From Afipia carboxidovorans OM5 (GTDB taxonomy: Bacteria; Pseudomonadota; Alphaproteobacteria; Rhizobiales; Xanthobacteraceae), in NCBI RefSeq assembly GCF_000218565.1, contig NC_015684.1, positions 2,728,001 to 2,792,000 of the forward strand: DNA of 64,000 nt, given 5' to 3'. The notes under the pieces were generated by a model. That model was not told the origin of the DNA and searched no databases. It saw nothing but the letters and a program-made list of their open reading frames with translations. Positions 44,256-54,556 of this stretch are shown here, in pieces (the first letter of the stretch is position 1; every line of letters begins with the position of its first letter). The position numbers and the translations under genes are program-made.

Positions 44256-45314
44256 ATGCAAGGTCTGCTTAGCGCGTCGCGAAGCGTGTTCGATAAATGG
44301 ATCGGGTGGAAACGGCTCGGCATTCTGGCGAGCCTCACCATCGTCACCATTGCCGTTCTGCATCTCGTCAAGACGCTGAAGGGTATCGACACCTCGGCGA
44401 TCATTTCCGCCCTCGAGGACAAGTCGTTCGGACATATCGCGCTGGCCGCGCTGTGCGTGTGCTGCGCGTTCGGCACGCTGACGTTCTACGACCTGTTCGC
44501 GCTGCGTACGCTCGGCAAGCTCCACGTCCCCTATCGCGTCGCGGCGCTGGCGGCGTTCACGAGCTACACCATCGGTCACAACATCGGCGCCACGGTGTTC
44601 ACCGGCGGCGCCATCCGTTTCCGCATCTATTCGGACTGGAAGCTCTCCGCGATCGACGTCGCCAAGATCTGTTTCATCTCCGGCCTCACCTTCTGGCTCG
44701 GCAATACCTTCGTGCTCGGCATCGGCCTGATCACGCACCCCGCCGCCGCCGAATCCATCGTGCTGCTGCCGCAGATCGTCAATCAACTGATCGGGCTCGG
44801 GCTGATTGCCGCCATCCTCGCCTATCTCGGCTGGCTCGCGGTCGGCCGCAACCGCCGCGAACTCGGCCGCAACGGCTGGAAGGTGGTACTGCCCTCCGCA
44901 CCGCTGACGCTGGTGCAGATCATGATCGGCGTCGTCGATCTCGGGTTCTGCGCGCTTGCGATGTATCTCCTGATCCCGAACCAGCCGGAGATCGACTTCC
45001 TGTCGATGGCGGTCGTGTTCATCCTCGCGACGCTGCTCGGCTTCGCGAGCCACGCGCCTGGCAGCCTCGGCGTGTTCGATGCGGCGATGCTGGTCGGGCT
45101 CGGCATGTTCGGCCGCGAGGAGCTGCTCGCCTCGCTTCTGATCTTCCGCATCCTCTATTTCTTCATCCCGTTCGCCGTCTCCATTACCATCATGGGCACG
45201 CGCGAATTGTGGCTCAGCGTCATTCAGCCCTGGCAGCAACGCCGCAAGGCCTGCCATGTGCAGACCGCGCATGCCGTTGCGCAGCGCTCCTCGCCGCCGA
45301 ACCGAAACGACTGA
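44256..45314 (+). CDS. Lysylphosphatidylglycerol synthase-type flippase domain membrane protein (UPF0104/YbhN-like)
   Basis: A 352-residue protein with about eight membrane helices and the LPG_synthase_TM family features: SYTIGHNIGATVFTGGAIRFRIYSDWKLS and the ATLLGFASHAPGSLGVFDAAMLVGLGMFG motif. It lacks the C-terminal aminoacyl-transferase domain of MprF/LpiA, so it is not an LPG synthase; a lipid-flipping or lipid-binding role is plausible. GGAGG precedes the ATG. The SGNH hydrolase gene follows 50 bp later in the same direction and may be co-transcribed. Confidence 0.82.
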   Translation: MQGLLSASRSVFDKWIGWKRLGILASLTIVTIAVLHLVKTLKGIDTSAIISALEDKSFGHIALAALCVCCAFGTLTFYDLFALRTLGKLHVPYRVAALAAFTSYTIGHNIGATVFTGGAIRFRIYSDWKLSAIDVAKICFISGLTFWLGNTFVLGIGLITHPAAAESIVLLPQIVNQLIGLGLIAAILAYLGWLAVGRNRRELGRNGWKVVLPSAPLTLVQIMIGVVDLGFCALAMYLLIPNQPEIDFLSMAVVFILATLLGFASHAPGSLGVFDAAMLVGLGMFGREELLASLLIFRILYFFIPFAVSITIMGTRELWLSVIQPWQQRRKACHVQTAHAVAQRSSPPNRND

Positions 45315-45364
45315 CCGGAATTGTCATTCCAGCCCGTCTCGCTCCTGTGCTGTGAAACGACACC

Positions 45365-47338
45365 ATGACCCGCCTGACTGCTACATTCCTCGCTCTCATC
45401 TTCGCGCTCTCCGCGGGCGCCGCCCGCGCGCAAGTGCAAACCGCGCCGGAGGCCGGATTCGCGCCGCCCGACAGCGGCGGCATCCAGATCGTGTGGGAAG
45501 TCCGCAACCGCTTCCGGCTATTCCGCGAGGAGCGCGACTTCGCGCTTCAGGTCGAGGCGATGGCCTCCGGCCGCAGCGTGCTCGCCGCAGAAGGCGCGCT
45601 CGAATTGCAAAGCGACGGACGCGGCTGGGCCCGCAACACCGTCGGCCGCCTCTGTATCGATCCCACCGGGCGGGTGAACTCACCCTGTACCCGCGACGGC
45701 GTGAAGGAGGATTACCTCACGCCCGCCGATCACGCGGTCACGGTCCACCTCGCCGGCGCGGTGCCGGTCGGCGCGGTCTGCGCATGGACTTTCAGCGACA
45801 ACGACGCGCCGCCGATCCAGAGCACGCTCGATTGCGCCGAGCCGATCAATCTGCGCGTCCGCTATGGCCGCACCACCACGGCAAGCGTCGATGTCTCGAG
45901 CGGCAGCGAGGCGCCGCTGCATGACGCGACGCCGATTACCGTGCGTGACATTCTCATCGCCGGGCTTGGCGATTCCATCGCATCGGGCGAAGGCAATCCC
46001 GACCGGCCGGTCGCGCTCTCCGACGACGGCTTCTGCTTCCGCTCCTATCTCGAAGGCTCGACCGGGCAATACTTCCGGCCGAGCCGCAAGAACTACAAAG
46101 GCGCGCGCGCCTGCGAGAGTGCGCCGGGTTCGACCAATGAGCTGTTCAACTGGCAGAAGCTCGGCGCGCAATGGTTCAATGCCGCCTGCCACCGTTCGCT
46201 CTACAGCTACCAGACCCGCGCCGCGCTGGCGCTCGCCGTGCAGTATCCGCACATCGCTGTGACCTATCTGCCGCTCGCCTGTTCGGGCGCGACGATCCCC
46301 GAAGGGCTTCTCGGCTCGATGCGTGCGCGTGAATGTCTCGTCACCAAGACGGCGATGAATTGCGCGGGCACGGTCGGCGGACAGGTTGCCGAACTGCATG
46401 AGGCGCTCGCCGCCGCACAACGCCGTCAGCCTGAGCGCGGTCTCGATCTCGTGTTCCTGTCAGTCGGCGCGAACGACATCAACTTCTCCGGCCTCGTCGC
46501 CGACGTGATCGTCGACAGCGCAACCGAGCGCACGCTGTTTCAGCGCAGCGGCCTGATCGGCAATGTCGAGGATTCACGCGGCACGCTGGCGCGAACCCTG
46601 CCGCAGAACTTCCAGCGGCTGCGGCGTGCACTAAAGCCGCTCGTCGGCGGCGACCTCTCGCGCGTGGTGTTCGTGTCCTACGCCAACCCGACGCTCGCGG
46701 GTGGCGCACCCTGCCCCGGCGGCCTTGCGGGATTCGATATTCATCCGGCCTTCAATGCACGGCCGGAGCGGCTTGCGAAAACCTCACGCTTCGTGGAGAG
46801 CGAATTCCTGCCGCAGCTCAAGAATATCGTGCAGTGCACCGGCGGCACGATCTGTGATGGCCGCAGCGATGTGATGACGTTCGTCGATCAGCATCAGCGT
46901 GCGTTCGAGGATCACGGCTTCTGCGCCCGCAGCCAGAGCGATCCGCAATTCGATCAGAAATGCTTCCGCGCCGATGGTGACAGCTTCGTCACCGACATCG
47001 TGCAGGCGGCGGCGAACCCGCTCACCTGCGGCGAGGCGGCGAGCCGCTTCCGCGCGTATCTGCCGCGCGCACGCTGGATTCGCGACGCCAACGACAGCTA
47101 CTTCGCCGCGATGACCTACCCGCTCGCGGCACGCACTGCGAGCCAGCCGACCGACATTCACGATGCGACATGGGGCGTTCTGTCGGCAGTCTATGGCGGC
47201 GCGATCCATCCGACCGCGGAAGGCCACGCCATGATGGCGGATGCCGCCTGGCCCGCGGCCGCGGCGATCCTCGGCCTGCCGCCGGTGGAAGCCGGCGTCA
47301 CGCGTGAGCCGATCGATCCGATCGCCCCGAAGCGGTGA
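45365..47338 (+). CDS. Secreted SGNH/GDSL-type hydrolase, large form
   Basis: A 657-residue exported protein. Signal peptide about 1-22 (cleavage after ARA); an N-terminal beta-rich domain of about 175 residues; then an SGNH hydrolase with block I GLGDSIASGEGNP (about 200-212), block III SVGANDINFSG (about 367), and block V IHPTAEGH (Asp/His pair near 618-625). At least twelve cysteines suggest many disulfides. SGNH enzymes hydrolyse esters of lipids, sugars or peptidoglycan; substrate unknown. It may share a transcript with the flippase-like gene upstream. It ends next to palindromic repeat copy B. Confidence 0.83.
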   Translation: MTRLTATFLALIFALSAGAARAQVQTAPEAGFAPPDSGGIQIVWEVRNRFRLFREERDFALQVEAMASGRSVLAAEGALELQSDGRGWARNTVGRLCIDPTGRVNSPCTRDGVKEDYLTPADHAVTVHLAGAVPVGAVCAWTFSDNDAPPIQSTLDCAEPINLRVRYGRTTTASVDVSSGSEAPLHDATPITVRDILIAGLGDSIASGEGNPDRPVALSDDGFCFRSYLEGSTGQYFRPSRKNYKGARACESAPGSTNELFNWQKLGAQWFNAACHRSLYSYQTRAALALAVQYPHIAVTYLPLACSGATIPEGLLGSMRARECLVTKTAMNCAGTVGGQVAELHEALAAAQRRQPERGLDLVFLSVGANDINFSGLVADVIVDSATERTLFQRSGLIGNVEDSRGTLARTLPQNFQRLRRALKPLVGGDLSRVVFVSYANPTLAGGAPCPGGLAGFDIHPAFNARPERLAKTSRFVESEFLPQLKNIVQCTGGTICDGRSDVMTFVDQHQRAFEDHGFCARSQSDPQFDQKCFRADGDSFVTDIVQAAANPLTCGEAASRFRAYLPRARWIRDANDSYFAAMTYPLAARTASQPTDIHDATWGVLSAVYGGAIHPTAEGHAMMADAAWPAAAAILGLPPVEAGVTREPIDPIAPKR

Positions 47339-47372
47339 TTGAGCGAGGTTGTCGCAAGCGCGATGCCTCTAC

Positions 47373-47504
47373 TCCCTCTCCCATAGCTCGTCGAAGACGA
47401 GCGTAAACGCTCTTATGGGGAGAGGGGCTTTAAATGCCTCAATCAGATTTGTGGAGCCCCCTCACCCGGCGCTATGCGCCGACCTCTCCCCCACGGGGAG
47501 AGGT
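47373..47504. repeat. Dispersed palindromic repeat, copy B
   Basis: A 132-bp element bounded by CCCTCTCCCATA / GGGGAGAGGT with an internal CCCCCTCACCCGGCG segment, sharing blocks with copies A and C but with a different inner spacer. It lies between the convergent SGNH and ferredoxin-reductase genes. Confidence 0.8.
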
Positions 47505-47528
47505 GAAGAAAGGCGGACGCGTCGCGGC

Positions 47529-48572
<1,044 letters not shown>

Positions 48573-48740
48573 CTAACAGATGGATGGGCGCCGGAGGGCC
48601 GCAGACGGCGGCCACAGTCGGCGTCTGTCTAGCCAAGGATCGCGGCCGGGGAAAGGGCTAAAATACCCACCCCAGCTATACCGCTAACAGATTGGAAAAT
48701 AGAAGAATTCTAACCAGCTCGGAGGTCGCGGAAGGCCCGC

Positions 48741-49061
48741 TCAGGCCTGCCGCTCGGGTGTGTGCAGCACGACGCCGTCGAGATCGTCGGTCATCTTGAT
48801 CTGGCACGACAGACGCGAGTTCGGGCGCACGTCATAGCCGAAATCGAGCATGTCCTCTTCCATCGGCGAGGGCGCGCCCACTTTCTCCTGCCAGGCTTCG
48901 TCGACATAGACGTGGCAGGTGGCGCAAGCACAGGCGCCGCCGCATTCGGCTTCGATGCCGGGAACGGCGTTGCGGATGGCAGCCTCCATCGCCGTCGCGC
49001 CGGCTTCGACGTCAACGGTGCGGGTGGTGCCGGCGTGATCGATGAAGTTGATTTTGACCAT
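48741..49061 (-). CDS. 2Fe-2S ferredoxin, adrenodoxin type
   Basis: A 106-residue ferredoxin with the cluster pattern C-x5-C-x2-C ([11 protein letters not shown], about residues 40-49) and the fourth ligand in RLSCQIKM (about 87), as in FdxE, adrenodoxin and putidaredoxin-type proteins. Acidic surface segment [12 protein letters not shown] is typical for docking to reductases. Such ferredoxins serve P450s or iron-sulfur assembly. It probably accepts electrons from the FNR encoded downstream. Confidence 0.93.
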   Translation of the reverse strand: MVKINFIDHAGTTRTVDVEAGATAMEAAIRNAVPGIEAECGGACACATCHVYVDEAWQEKVGAPSPMEEDMLDFGYDVRPNSRLSCQIKMTDDLDGVVLHTPERQA

Positions 49062-49148
49062 GATCTCGTGAATTCGGCGGAAAAACTTGCAGCAGTCTAT
49101 AGCCGCTCCAACAGCGTCATGCCAGCATCAACCGCCGATTACGAGGGA

Positions 49149-49529
49149 TTAATTGCTATTCGCGAGCACGGCGTCGATTGCGGCAAACGCCTCCGCGACG
49201 CAGGTTTCAAGCGCCTTGAACGACGCCTTGACGTGCTTGCGCTCACGCATCGCATCCTCAAGCGCCAAAGCCGCCTCGCCGACTTCGAACGCGCCGATCG
49301 CGCGCGCGGAGCCTTTCAATGTGTGAGCCAGCTCGCGGGCATTCGCCGGTTGCGCGGCGAGCCTCGCGATGAGGTCGCGGGTCTGCGCCTTGAACAGCTC
49401 CAGCACTTCGCGCTCGAGCCGGACATCGCCGAGCGTCATGCTGCGCAGATAGGCGAGATCGAGCGAGGCCGATATCGGGGCCAGCGGCGGTGAAGGCATC
49501 CAAGGGACCTGTTCGAGTGAAAACTGCAT
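49149..49529 (-). CDS. HPt (histidine phosphotransfer) domain protein
   Basis: A 126-residue stand-alone HPt domain: a short N-terminus, then FKAQTRDLIARLAAQPANARELAHTLKGSARAIGAFEVGEAALALEDAMRE, with the phosphorylatable His in AHTLKGSARAIGA (about residue 71). It shuttles phosphate between hybrid kinases and response regulators. It is not ChpT, which has a different, dimeric kinase-like fold. Divergent from the giant coiled-coil gene with a perfect CtrA-type box between them, so it may be a CtrA-pathway target. A partner kinase cannot be named. Confidence 0.88.
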   Translation of the reverse strand: MQFSLEQVPWMPSPPLAPISASLDLAYLRSMTLGDVRLEREVLELFKAQTRDLIARLAAQPANARELAHTLKGSARAIGAFEVGEAALALEDAMRERKHVKASFKALETCVAEAFAAIDAVLANSN

Positions 49530-49882
49530 TGCACCTGCCCGCGGGACGGCCGTAGCGCCCAGCGAACATGAATCCGGTTAACGGAACCTTTCCGAACCGG
49601 ACCTCGACGCGGAAACACGATTTTGCCACATTTTCACCAAGGCCCGAAATCCGGGGATTTGGCGCGTCCGCGCTGCCGCGCGCGTTAACGATGATTAAAA
49701 TGTTCTTAACGCGAGCCATTTCATTCGACCCAATCAGCCAATAGGATGTTGGCGGAAATGGGGGACAAGCCAACATCCGCCAGCGCCATGGCCGGCGGAT
49801 TGTGGCAATGACGGACTGCCGTGGCACTCTCGCGCCTCGGCACCTGTTAGTAATGCGTGCTAAAACAAGGGCGTACCAGTAA
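49530..49882. other. Divergent HPt / GPR-like intergenic region
   Basis: 353 bp. It contains a cluster of three TTAA motifs (49685-49709) forming a perfect CtrA box (own entry) inside an 8-bp inverted repeat, and a TTAACGG half-site near 49578 on the HPt side. No small gene or sigma-54 match seen. Confidence 0.6.
49695..49709. promoter_or_regulatory. CtrA-type box shared by HPt and GPR-like genes
   Basis: TTAA-AATGTTC-TTAA, a perfect TTAA-N7-TTAA, preceded six bases earlier by another TTAA. The whole is framed by CGCGTTAA (49681-49688) and TTAACGCG (49706-49713). It is 166 bp from the HPt start and 174 bp from the coiled-coil gene start, so either or both may be controlled. Confidence 0.7.
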
Positions 49883-52800
49883 ATGGCGAAAAACTCGAAG
49901 GTCAAAGACCCAACTGAAGTCGCCCTCTCTGCGATTCAGGAAGCGCTGAACATCTCCGACCCTTCGCATGTCGCGGACGACAAGATCACCGCGCCGAACG
50001 AGCCTCTCCACACGCCCGACAGTGATTTCGACGACGCCCGTTTCGGCCGCCCTGCCGCGAACGACGATCGCGAAGCCATCGGCAGCGTGCTGCAGACGCT
50101 TCAGCGCAGCCGCCCGCGCCACAGCTCGTATCTGTTCGCCGGAATCTTCTCCGCCCTCTGGGTGGTCGCCGCCGCGTTTCTGATTTTCGCCTTCCTGCCC
50201 TCGCTGCAGGCCATGATCGGCTCGACCAATGGCGGCATGCTGGCCCTCGTGGGCCTCGCCTGCGTGTTCGTCACGCCGCTCATTCTGTTCTACTTCATCG
50301 CAAGCGTGTCCTGGCGCAGCCAGGAGCTCAGCATGATCGCGCAATCGATGGCGCAGATGGCCGTGCGCTTCTCGGAGCCCGAGCATGTCGCAAACGACGC
50401 CATGGTCACGGTCGGCCAGGCGATCCGCCGCGAGGTTGCGGCGATGGGCGACGGCGTGGAACGCGCCATCGCGCGTGCGGGTGAACTCGAAGCCCTCGTC
50501 ACCAACGAAGTTTCGGCGCTCGAGCGCGCCTACAGCGACAACGAAGTCCGCATCCGCGCCCTGCTCGATGACATTTCCGCCCAGCGCGACGCCCTCGTCG
50601 GCCAGGCCGAGCAGGTCCGCAACGCGATTTCCGGCGTGCAGATCGATCTGCGTCAGGACATCGCCATCATCAGCGACGCCATCGCCTCGCGAGTCGATGA
50701 GGTGACGAACAACATCACCCATATGCTCGAAGAGCGCAGCGATCACATCACCGGCGCGTTCGCCGCCGCCGGCGACAACATGATCATCGCACTCGGCGAG
50801 CGTGGCGGCGACCTGCTCGACCGCCTCGAGGAAGCGAGCAACCAGACCGCCAACGCGGTGCTGGAGGCGAGCGAACAGCTCACCGCCAACCTCAACTTCA
50901 AGACCAGCCACATTCAGGAAGAGTTCGCCGAACTCGCAGACAACATTCACGAGCTTCTGAACGAGCGGGTCGAGCGCATCACCGGCGACTTCGACCAGCG
51001 CGCCAACACCATTGTCGATGGCATCACGCTACGCACCGAGCAGGTGCATGACACGCTGAAGAACTCCGGCGACTCGCTGCTCACCGAAATGGATTTGCGT
51101 GCAGCCGATCTTGCCGCCCGCGTCGACGAAGTCAGCAACCGTCTGGCGGAGCGCATCCTCATCAGCGGCGAAAAGACCAGCGAAGCCCTCGACGTCACCG
51201 TCAACACGCTCGTCGCCAAGGTCGTAGGACAGACCGAGAGTTCGCACGAGGCGCTCGTCTCCGGCATCTCATCGTTCGAAAACCTGATCCGCGAACAGGG
51301 CAGCGAACTCGCTGAAAAGTTCGCCCGCGACAGCGGCACGCTCGGCGCGTTGATCACCCGCCACGTGGCGGAGTTCGACCGCACGGTGCGCAGCTATGGC
51401 GGCGAGATCGTCGACCGCATGGGCCAGCACACCCAGAGCATCGCCGACAACCTCAAGACATACGTCGACACCTTCGATACCCGCGTCACCGCCCACGGCG
51501 CGCAGATCCGCGACACGCTCGATGAGCGCCTCGGCGCCTTCCAGAGCGCGCTGGACTCCCGCGTCACCACGCTCGAAGTGTCGCTCGACACCACCATCAA
51601 ATCATTCGACAGCACAATCGATCAGCGCCTGTCCTCGCTCGAACTGTCGTTCGACAAGCGCGCCGAAGCCGTCACCCAGACGATCGACGCGCAGAGCACC
51701 GCGCTCGCCGACACCCTCACCACCCGCTTCGGCGAAATGCAGAAGGGCCTCGAAACCCACGCCGGTTCGGTCGCTTCCGACATCGAGGCGCGCGTGGTGC
51801 GCTTCGAGAACCTGCTCGACATCCGTGTCGAGTCGGCTGCCAACCGCATCGAGGCGAGCGGCCAGAAGGCCGGCGAGACTCTCGTCTCCCGCACCGAGGA
51901 ATTGACCCAGAGCATCAAGTCGCGGGTCGAGGATTCGGAGCGCACGCTCACCAATCTCGTCGCCGAGACGAGCGAAGCGATCCAGCTTGGCGCACGCAGC
52001 GCCCAGCAGTCGCTGCTCGCTCTGTCGGGCGAAGTCGGCTCGCAACTGCGCGGGACGGCCGGCGACATCGAGCGCGCGGTGCAGGCCAGCGCCCGCGAGG
52101 CCGAGGGCGCCCTCTTCCTCGCCTCCAACAATGCGAGCGCTCACATCAAGTCGACCGCGGCCGAGATCGAGCGCACCATCGCCGGCGGCACCGAGAGCTT
52201 CGGCCTTGCCCTCACCGGCAAGATCGATGCGATCACCGGCGGGGTCCGCGAGCAGACCGAGTACCTCACGCTCATCCTTGACGAGAAGCGCACGCCGCTC
52301 ACCGAGGCGATCGCCGCCAAGACCGAGTTGCTTGCCGCCGCCATCGGCGAGAAGAACAACGAACTCGTCACGGCACTGGACGCCAAGGCCGATCAGTTCG
52401 CCGAGACCCTGAACGCCAAGACCGGCCTGTTTGCCGAGACGCTAACCACGAAGACCGGCCTACTCTCCGAGACGCTCGCCGCCAGAACCGGCGAGCTGGC
52501 CGAAACCCTGAGCGGCAAGAGCAACGAGCTTGCCCAGACGCTGACCCTCAAGAGTGGCGAGCTGACCCAGGTTCTCGACGGCACCAGCCGTCAACTCACC
52601 CAGGCGCTCGACGGCTCCACGAGCCAGCTCACCAGCACGCTCGACAGCAAGAGCGGCCAGCTCGTGGAAGCGCTCAACACGCGCAGCAACGCGTTCGCCC
52701 ATGCGATCGGCGCCGCAACCACCAGCGCGCTCAAGTCGATCGAGACCCAGAGCGGCGATTTCACCGTGCAGATGATGAGCCACAGCTCGGACATCTCGCG

Positions 52801-54409
52801 CCAGATCGCCGCCGCGAGCGAGCTTGCGACCGGCTCCGTCAGCAAGGCGCTGAAGGACGTCGAGGCGAGCACCCGCGCCGCGATCGACCAGTCGCGTCAG
52901 GTTGCGACCGCCGCCGTCACCGAGATGCAGGAAACGAGCAAGATCCTGCGCACCGACACCGTCGCATTGTTCGAGCGGCTGCGCGAAGGCAACATCCTTC
53001 TGCAGGAAGTGCTCACCGGAGCTCACGAAAACCTCAACTCGCTCGAGCGCGCGCTCGTCACGCGGGTCGCGGATTTCGTCACCGCGCTCAACGACGTCAC
53101 CGACCGCAACAGTTCTTCCACCACCGCGCTGGAAGAGCACCTGCGCACCTTCAACGAATCCACGACCAGCGCGCTGGAAGGTCTCACCAGCCTCTCGACG
53201 CAGTTCGAGAGCCATGGCCGGCTGCTGACCGAAGCGGTTCGTCAGGTGGAGGAAAGCAACGAGCGTACCTCGCAATCGGTTGGCGAGCGTCAGACCCTGA
53301 TGGATCAGCTCGTCACCACCATCGACACCCGCACCGTGGACCTCGACGAGCGCCTCAGCCGCTTCGTCAGCCTGCTTGAAGAATCACTGAACGCCGCCGA
53401 GCTGCGTGCCCGCGACATCGCACGCGTCGTCGCCGAAAGCGCCGGAGCAAGCTCCTCCGCTGTCGGTCGCCAGTTCGAGGCGGTGCGCGTCGCCGTCGAG
53501 GAAGAGCGTCGCCAGACGCTCGAGGCGATGGGCGAGATCTACGATCGCGGCACGCAGGATGCCGCCGCGATGTTCGGCCAGGCCTCCGAGAAGTTCAGCG
53601 ACGTCGTCCATGCCATGAAGGAGATGGCGGCCGAGCTGCACCGCGAACTCGACTCCACCCGCGCCGACCTGCGCCGTGGCGTTCTCGAACTGCCGCAGGA
53701 AGCTGCCGAGAGCACCGCGCAGATGCGCAAAGTGATCGTCGACCAGATCGAGGCGTTGGCCGAACTCAACCGCATCGTTGCCCGTCATGGCCGCGGCCTC
53801 GACGTCGCCCCGCGCCAGCGCGAGGAAGAGCCCGTCATGGTGGCTGCCGGCGGACGCACCGAAAGCCGCCCCGCTGCACCGCGTGGCCGCGACTATGGCA
53901 GCGCATCCAGCCTGCCGCCGCCCGATCTCGGCGCCACGCAGCCGCAGCGTCGTGCTGAAGCGCCTCCGGTGAGCCCGGCTGGTTCGGATCAGGCGCGTGA
54001 CGGCTGGCTGTCGGATCTGCTGAACCGCACCGACGCGACCGTCACCGAACGTGGCCGCACCGCGCGCCCTGCCAATCCGCTCGAAGCGCTCTCGCTCGAC
54101 ATCACGCGGCTGGTCGATCGCGACCTCGCCGCCGAGATGTGGGACCGCTACCAGCGCGGCGAGCGCAAGGCGTTCAACAAGCGCCTCTATACGCCCGCGG
54201 GCCAGAAGGCGTTCGACGAGGTCGCGCGCAAGTATCGCGCCGACCGTGGCTTCAAGCAGACGGTGGACCGCTACATCACCGAGTTCGAGCGGCTGCTCGA
54301 CGACGTGTCACGCGACGAGCGTGGACCGGCGGTGCTGCGCAACCACCTCGTCTCCGAGACGGGCCTCGTCTACACCCTGCTCGCACACGCCGCAGGCCGC
54401 CTCGTCTGA
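49883..54409 (+). CDS. Giant membrane-anchored apolipoprotein-like coiled-coil protein (GPR/RgsE-like polar growth factor)
   Basis: A 1508-residue protein. A hydrophilic N-terminus is followed by two membrane helices (about 83-105 and 119-142). A very long helical region (about 145-1330) of apolipoprotein A-like 11- and 33-residue repeats follows, including an uninterrupted run of twelve hendecads at about 809-940 (TLNAKTGLFAE, TLTTKTGLLSE, TLAARTGELAE and so on). After a Pro/Arg-rich linker comes a compact C-terminal domain (about 1385-1508, LSLDITRLVDRDLAAEMWDRY onward). The architecture matches the Rhizobiales Growth Pole Ring protein GPR of Agrobacterium and RgsE of Sinorhizobium, which form a ring at the growing pole; those are longer (about 2100). 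Monocistronic, with a strong terminator and a CtrA-type box upstream. Confidence 0.82.
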   Translation: MAKNSKVKDPTEVALSAIQEALNISDPSHVADDKITAPNEPLHTPDSDFDDARFGRPAANDDREAIGSVLQTLQRSRPRHSSYLFAGIFSALWVVAAAFLIFAFLPSLQAMIGSTNGGMLALVGLACVFVTPLILFYFIASVSWRSQELSMIAQSMAQMAVRFSEPEHVANDAMVTVGQAIRREVAAMGDGVERAIARAGELEALVTNEVSALERAYSDNEVRIRALLDDISAQRDALVGQAEQVRNAISGVQIDLRQDIAIISDAIASRVDEVTNNITHMLEERSDHITGAFAAAGDNMIIALGERGGDLLDRLEEASNQTANAVLEASEQLTANLNFKTSHIQEEFAELADNIHELLNERVERITGDFDQRANTIVDGITLRTEQVHDTLKNSGDSLLTEMDLRAADLAARVDEVSNRLAERILISGEKTSEALDVTVNTLVAKVVGQTESSHEALVSGISSFENLIREQGSELAEKFARDSGTLGALITRHVAEFDRTVRSYGGEIVDRMGQHTQSIADNLKTYVDTFDTRVTAHGAQIRDTLDERLGAFQSALDSRVTTLEVSLDTTIKSFDSTIDQRLSSLELSFDKRAEAVTQTIDAQSTALADTLTTRFGEMQKGLETHAGSVASDIEARVVRFENLLDIRVESAANRIEASGQKAGETLVSRTEELTQSIKSRVEDSERTLTNLVAETSEAIQLGARSAQQSLLALSGEVGSQLRGTAGDIERAVQASAREAEGALFLASNNASAHIKSTAAEIERTIAGGTESFGLALTGKIDAITGGVREQTEYLTLILDEKRTPLTEAIAAKTELLAAAIGEKNNELVTALDAKADQFAETLNAKTGLFAETLTTKTGLLSETLAARTGELAETLSGKSNELAQTLTLKSGELTQVLDGTSRQLTQALDGSTSQLTSTLDSKSGQLVEALNTRSNAFAHAIGAATTSALKSIETQSGDFTVQMMSHSSDISRQIAAASELATGSVSKALKDVEASTRAAIDQSRQVATAAVTEMQETSKILRTDTVALFERLREGNILLQEVLTGAHENLNSLERALVTRVADFVTALNDVTDRNSSSTTALEEHLRTFNESTTSALEGLTSLSTQFESHGRLLTEAVRQVEESNERTSQSVGERQTLMDQLVTTIDTRTVDLDERLSRFVSLLEESLNAAELRARDIARVVAESAGASSSAVGRQFEAVRVAVEEERRQTLEAMGEIYDRGTQDAAAMFGQASEKFSDVVHAMKEMAAELHRELDSTRADLRRGVLELPQEAAESTAQMRKVIVDQIEALAELNRIVARHGRGLDVAPRQREEEPVMVAAGGRTESRPAAPRGRDYGSASSLPPPDLGATQPQRRAEAPPVSPAGSDQARDGWLSDLLNRTDATVTERGRTARPANPLEALSLDITRLVDRDLAAEMWDRYQRGERKAFNKRLYTPAGQKAFDEVARKYRADRGFKQTVDRYITEFERLLDDVSRDERGPAVLRNHLVSETGLVYTLLAHAAGRLV

Positions 54410-54431
54410 TCGCAGGCGCAGGACTGAAATG

Positions 54432-54464
54432 AAAAAGCGGAAGCCGAAAAGCTTCCGCTTTTTT
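54432..54464 (+). terminator. Terminator of the GPR-like gene
   Basis: A perfect 13-bp stem AAAAAGCGGAAGC / GCTTCCGCTTTTT with a 6-nt loop and T run, 22 bp after the stop. Confidence 0.93.
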
Positions 54465-54483
54465 ATGAACTGGCTTTGGTCGT

Positions 54484-54521
54484 CGTCATTGCGAGGAGGC
54501 AAAGCCGACGAAGCAATCCAG
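54484..54521. repeat. GTCATTGCGAGG-type dispersed repeat
   Basis: GTCATTGCGAGGAGGC...GACGAAGCAATCCAG; a related fragment, reverse oriented, abuts repeat copy A at about 13533-13564 (TATTGCGAGGAGCG...GACGAAG). Dispersed repeats of this form are common in Bradyrhizobiaceae, from memory. Confidence 0.65.
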
Positions 54522-54556
54522 ATTCATTTTTCAGACAAGTCAGGATTGCTTCTCTC

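Noticed and set aside
44100..45272. 390-codon minus-strand frame rich in Asp/Glu/His/Gln
   Set aside because: Shadow of the flippase-like membrane protein; hydrophilic repeats arise from the complement of hydrophobic codons.
49149..49529. HPt protein considered as ChpT
   Set aside because: ChpT is longer and has a degenerate histidine-kinase fold; this is a classic single HPt helical domain with HTLKGSA.
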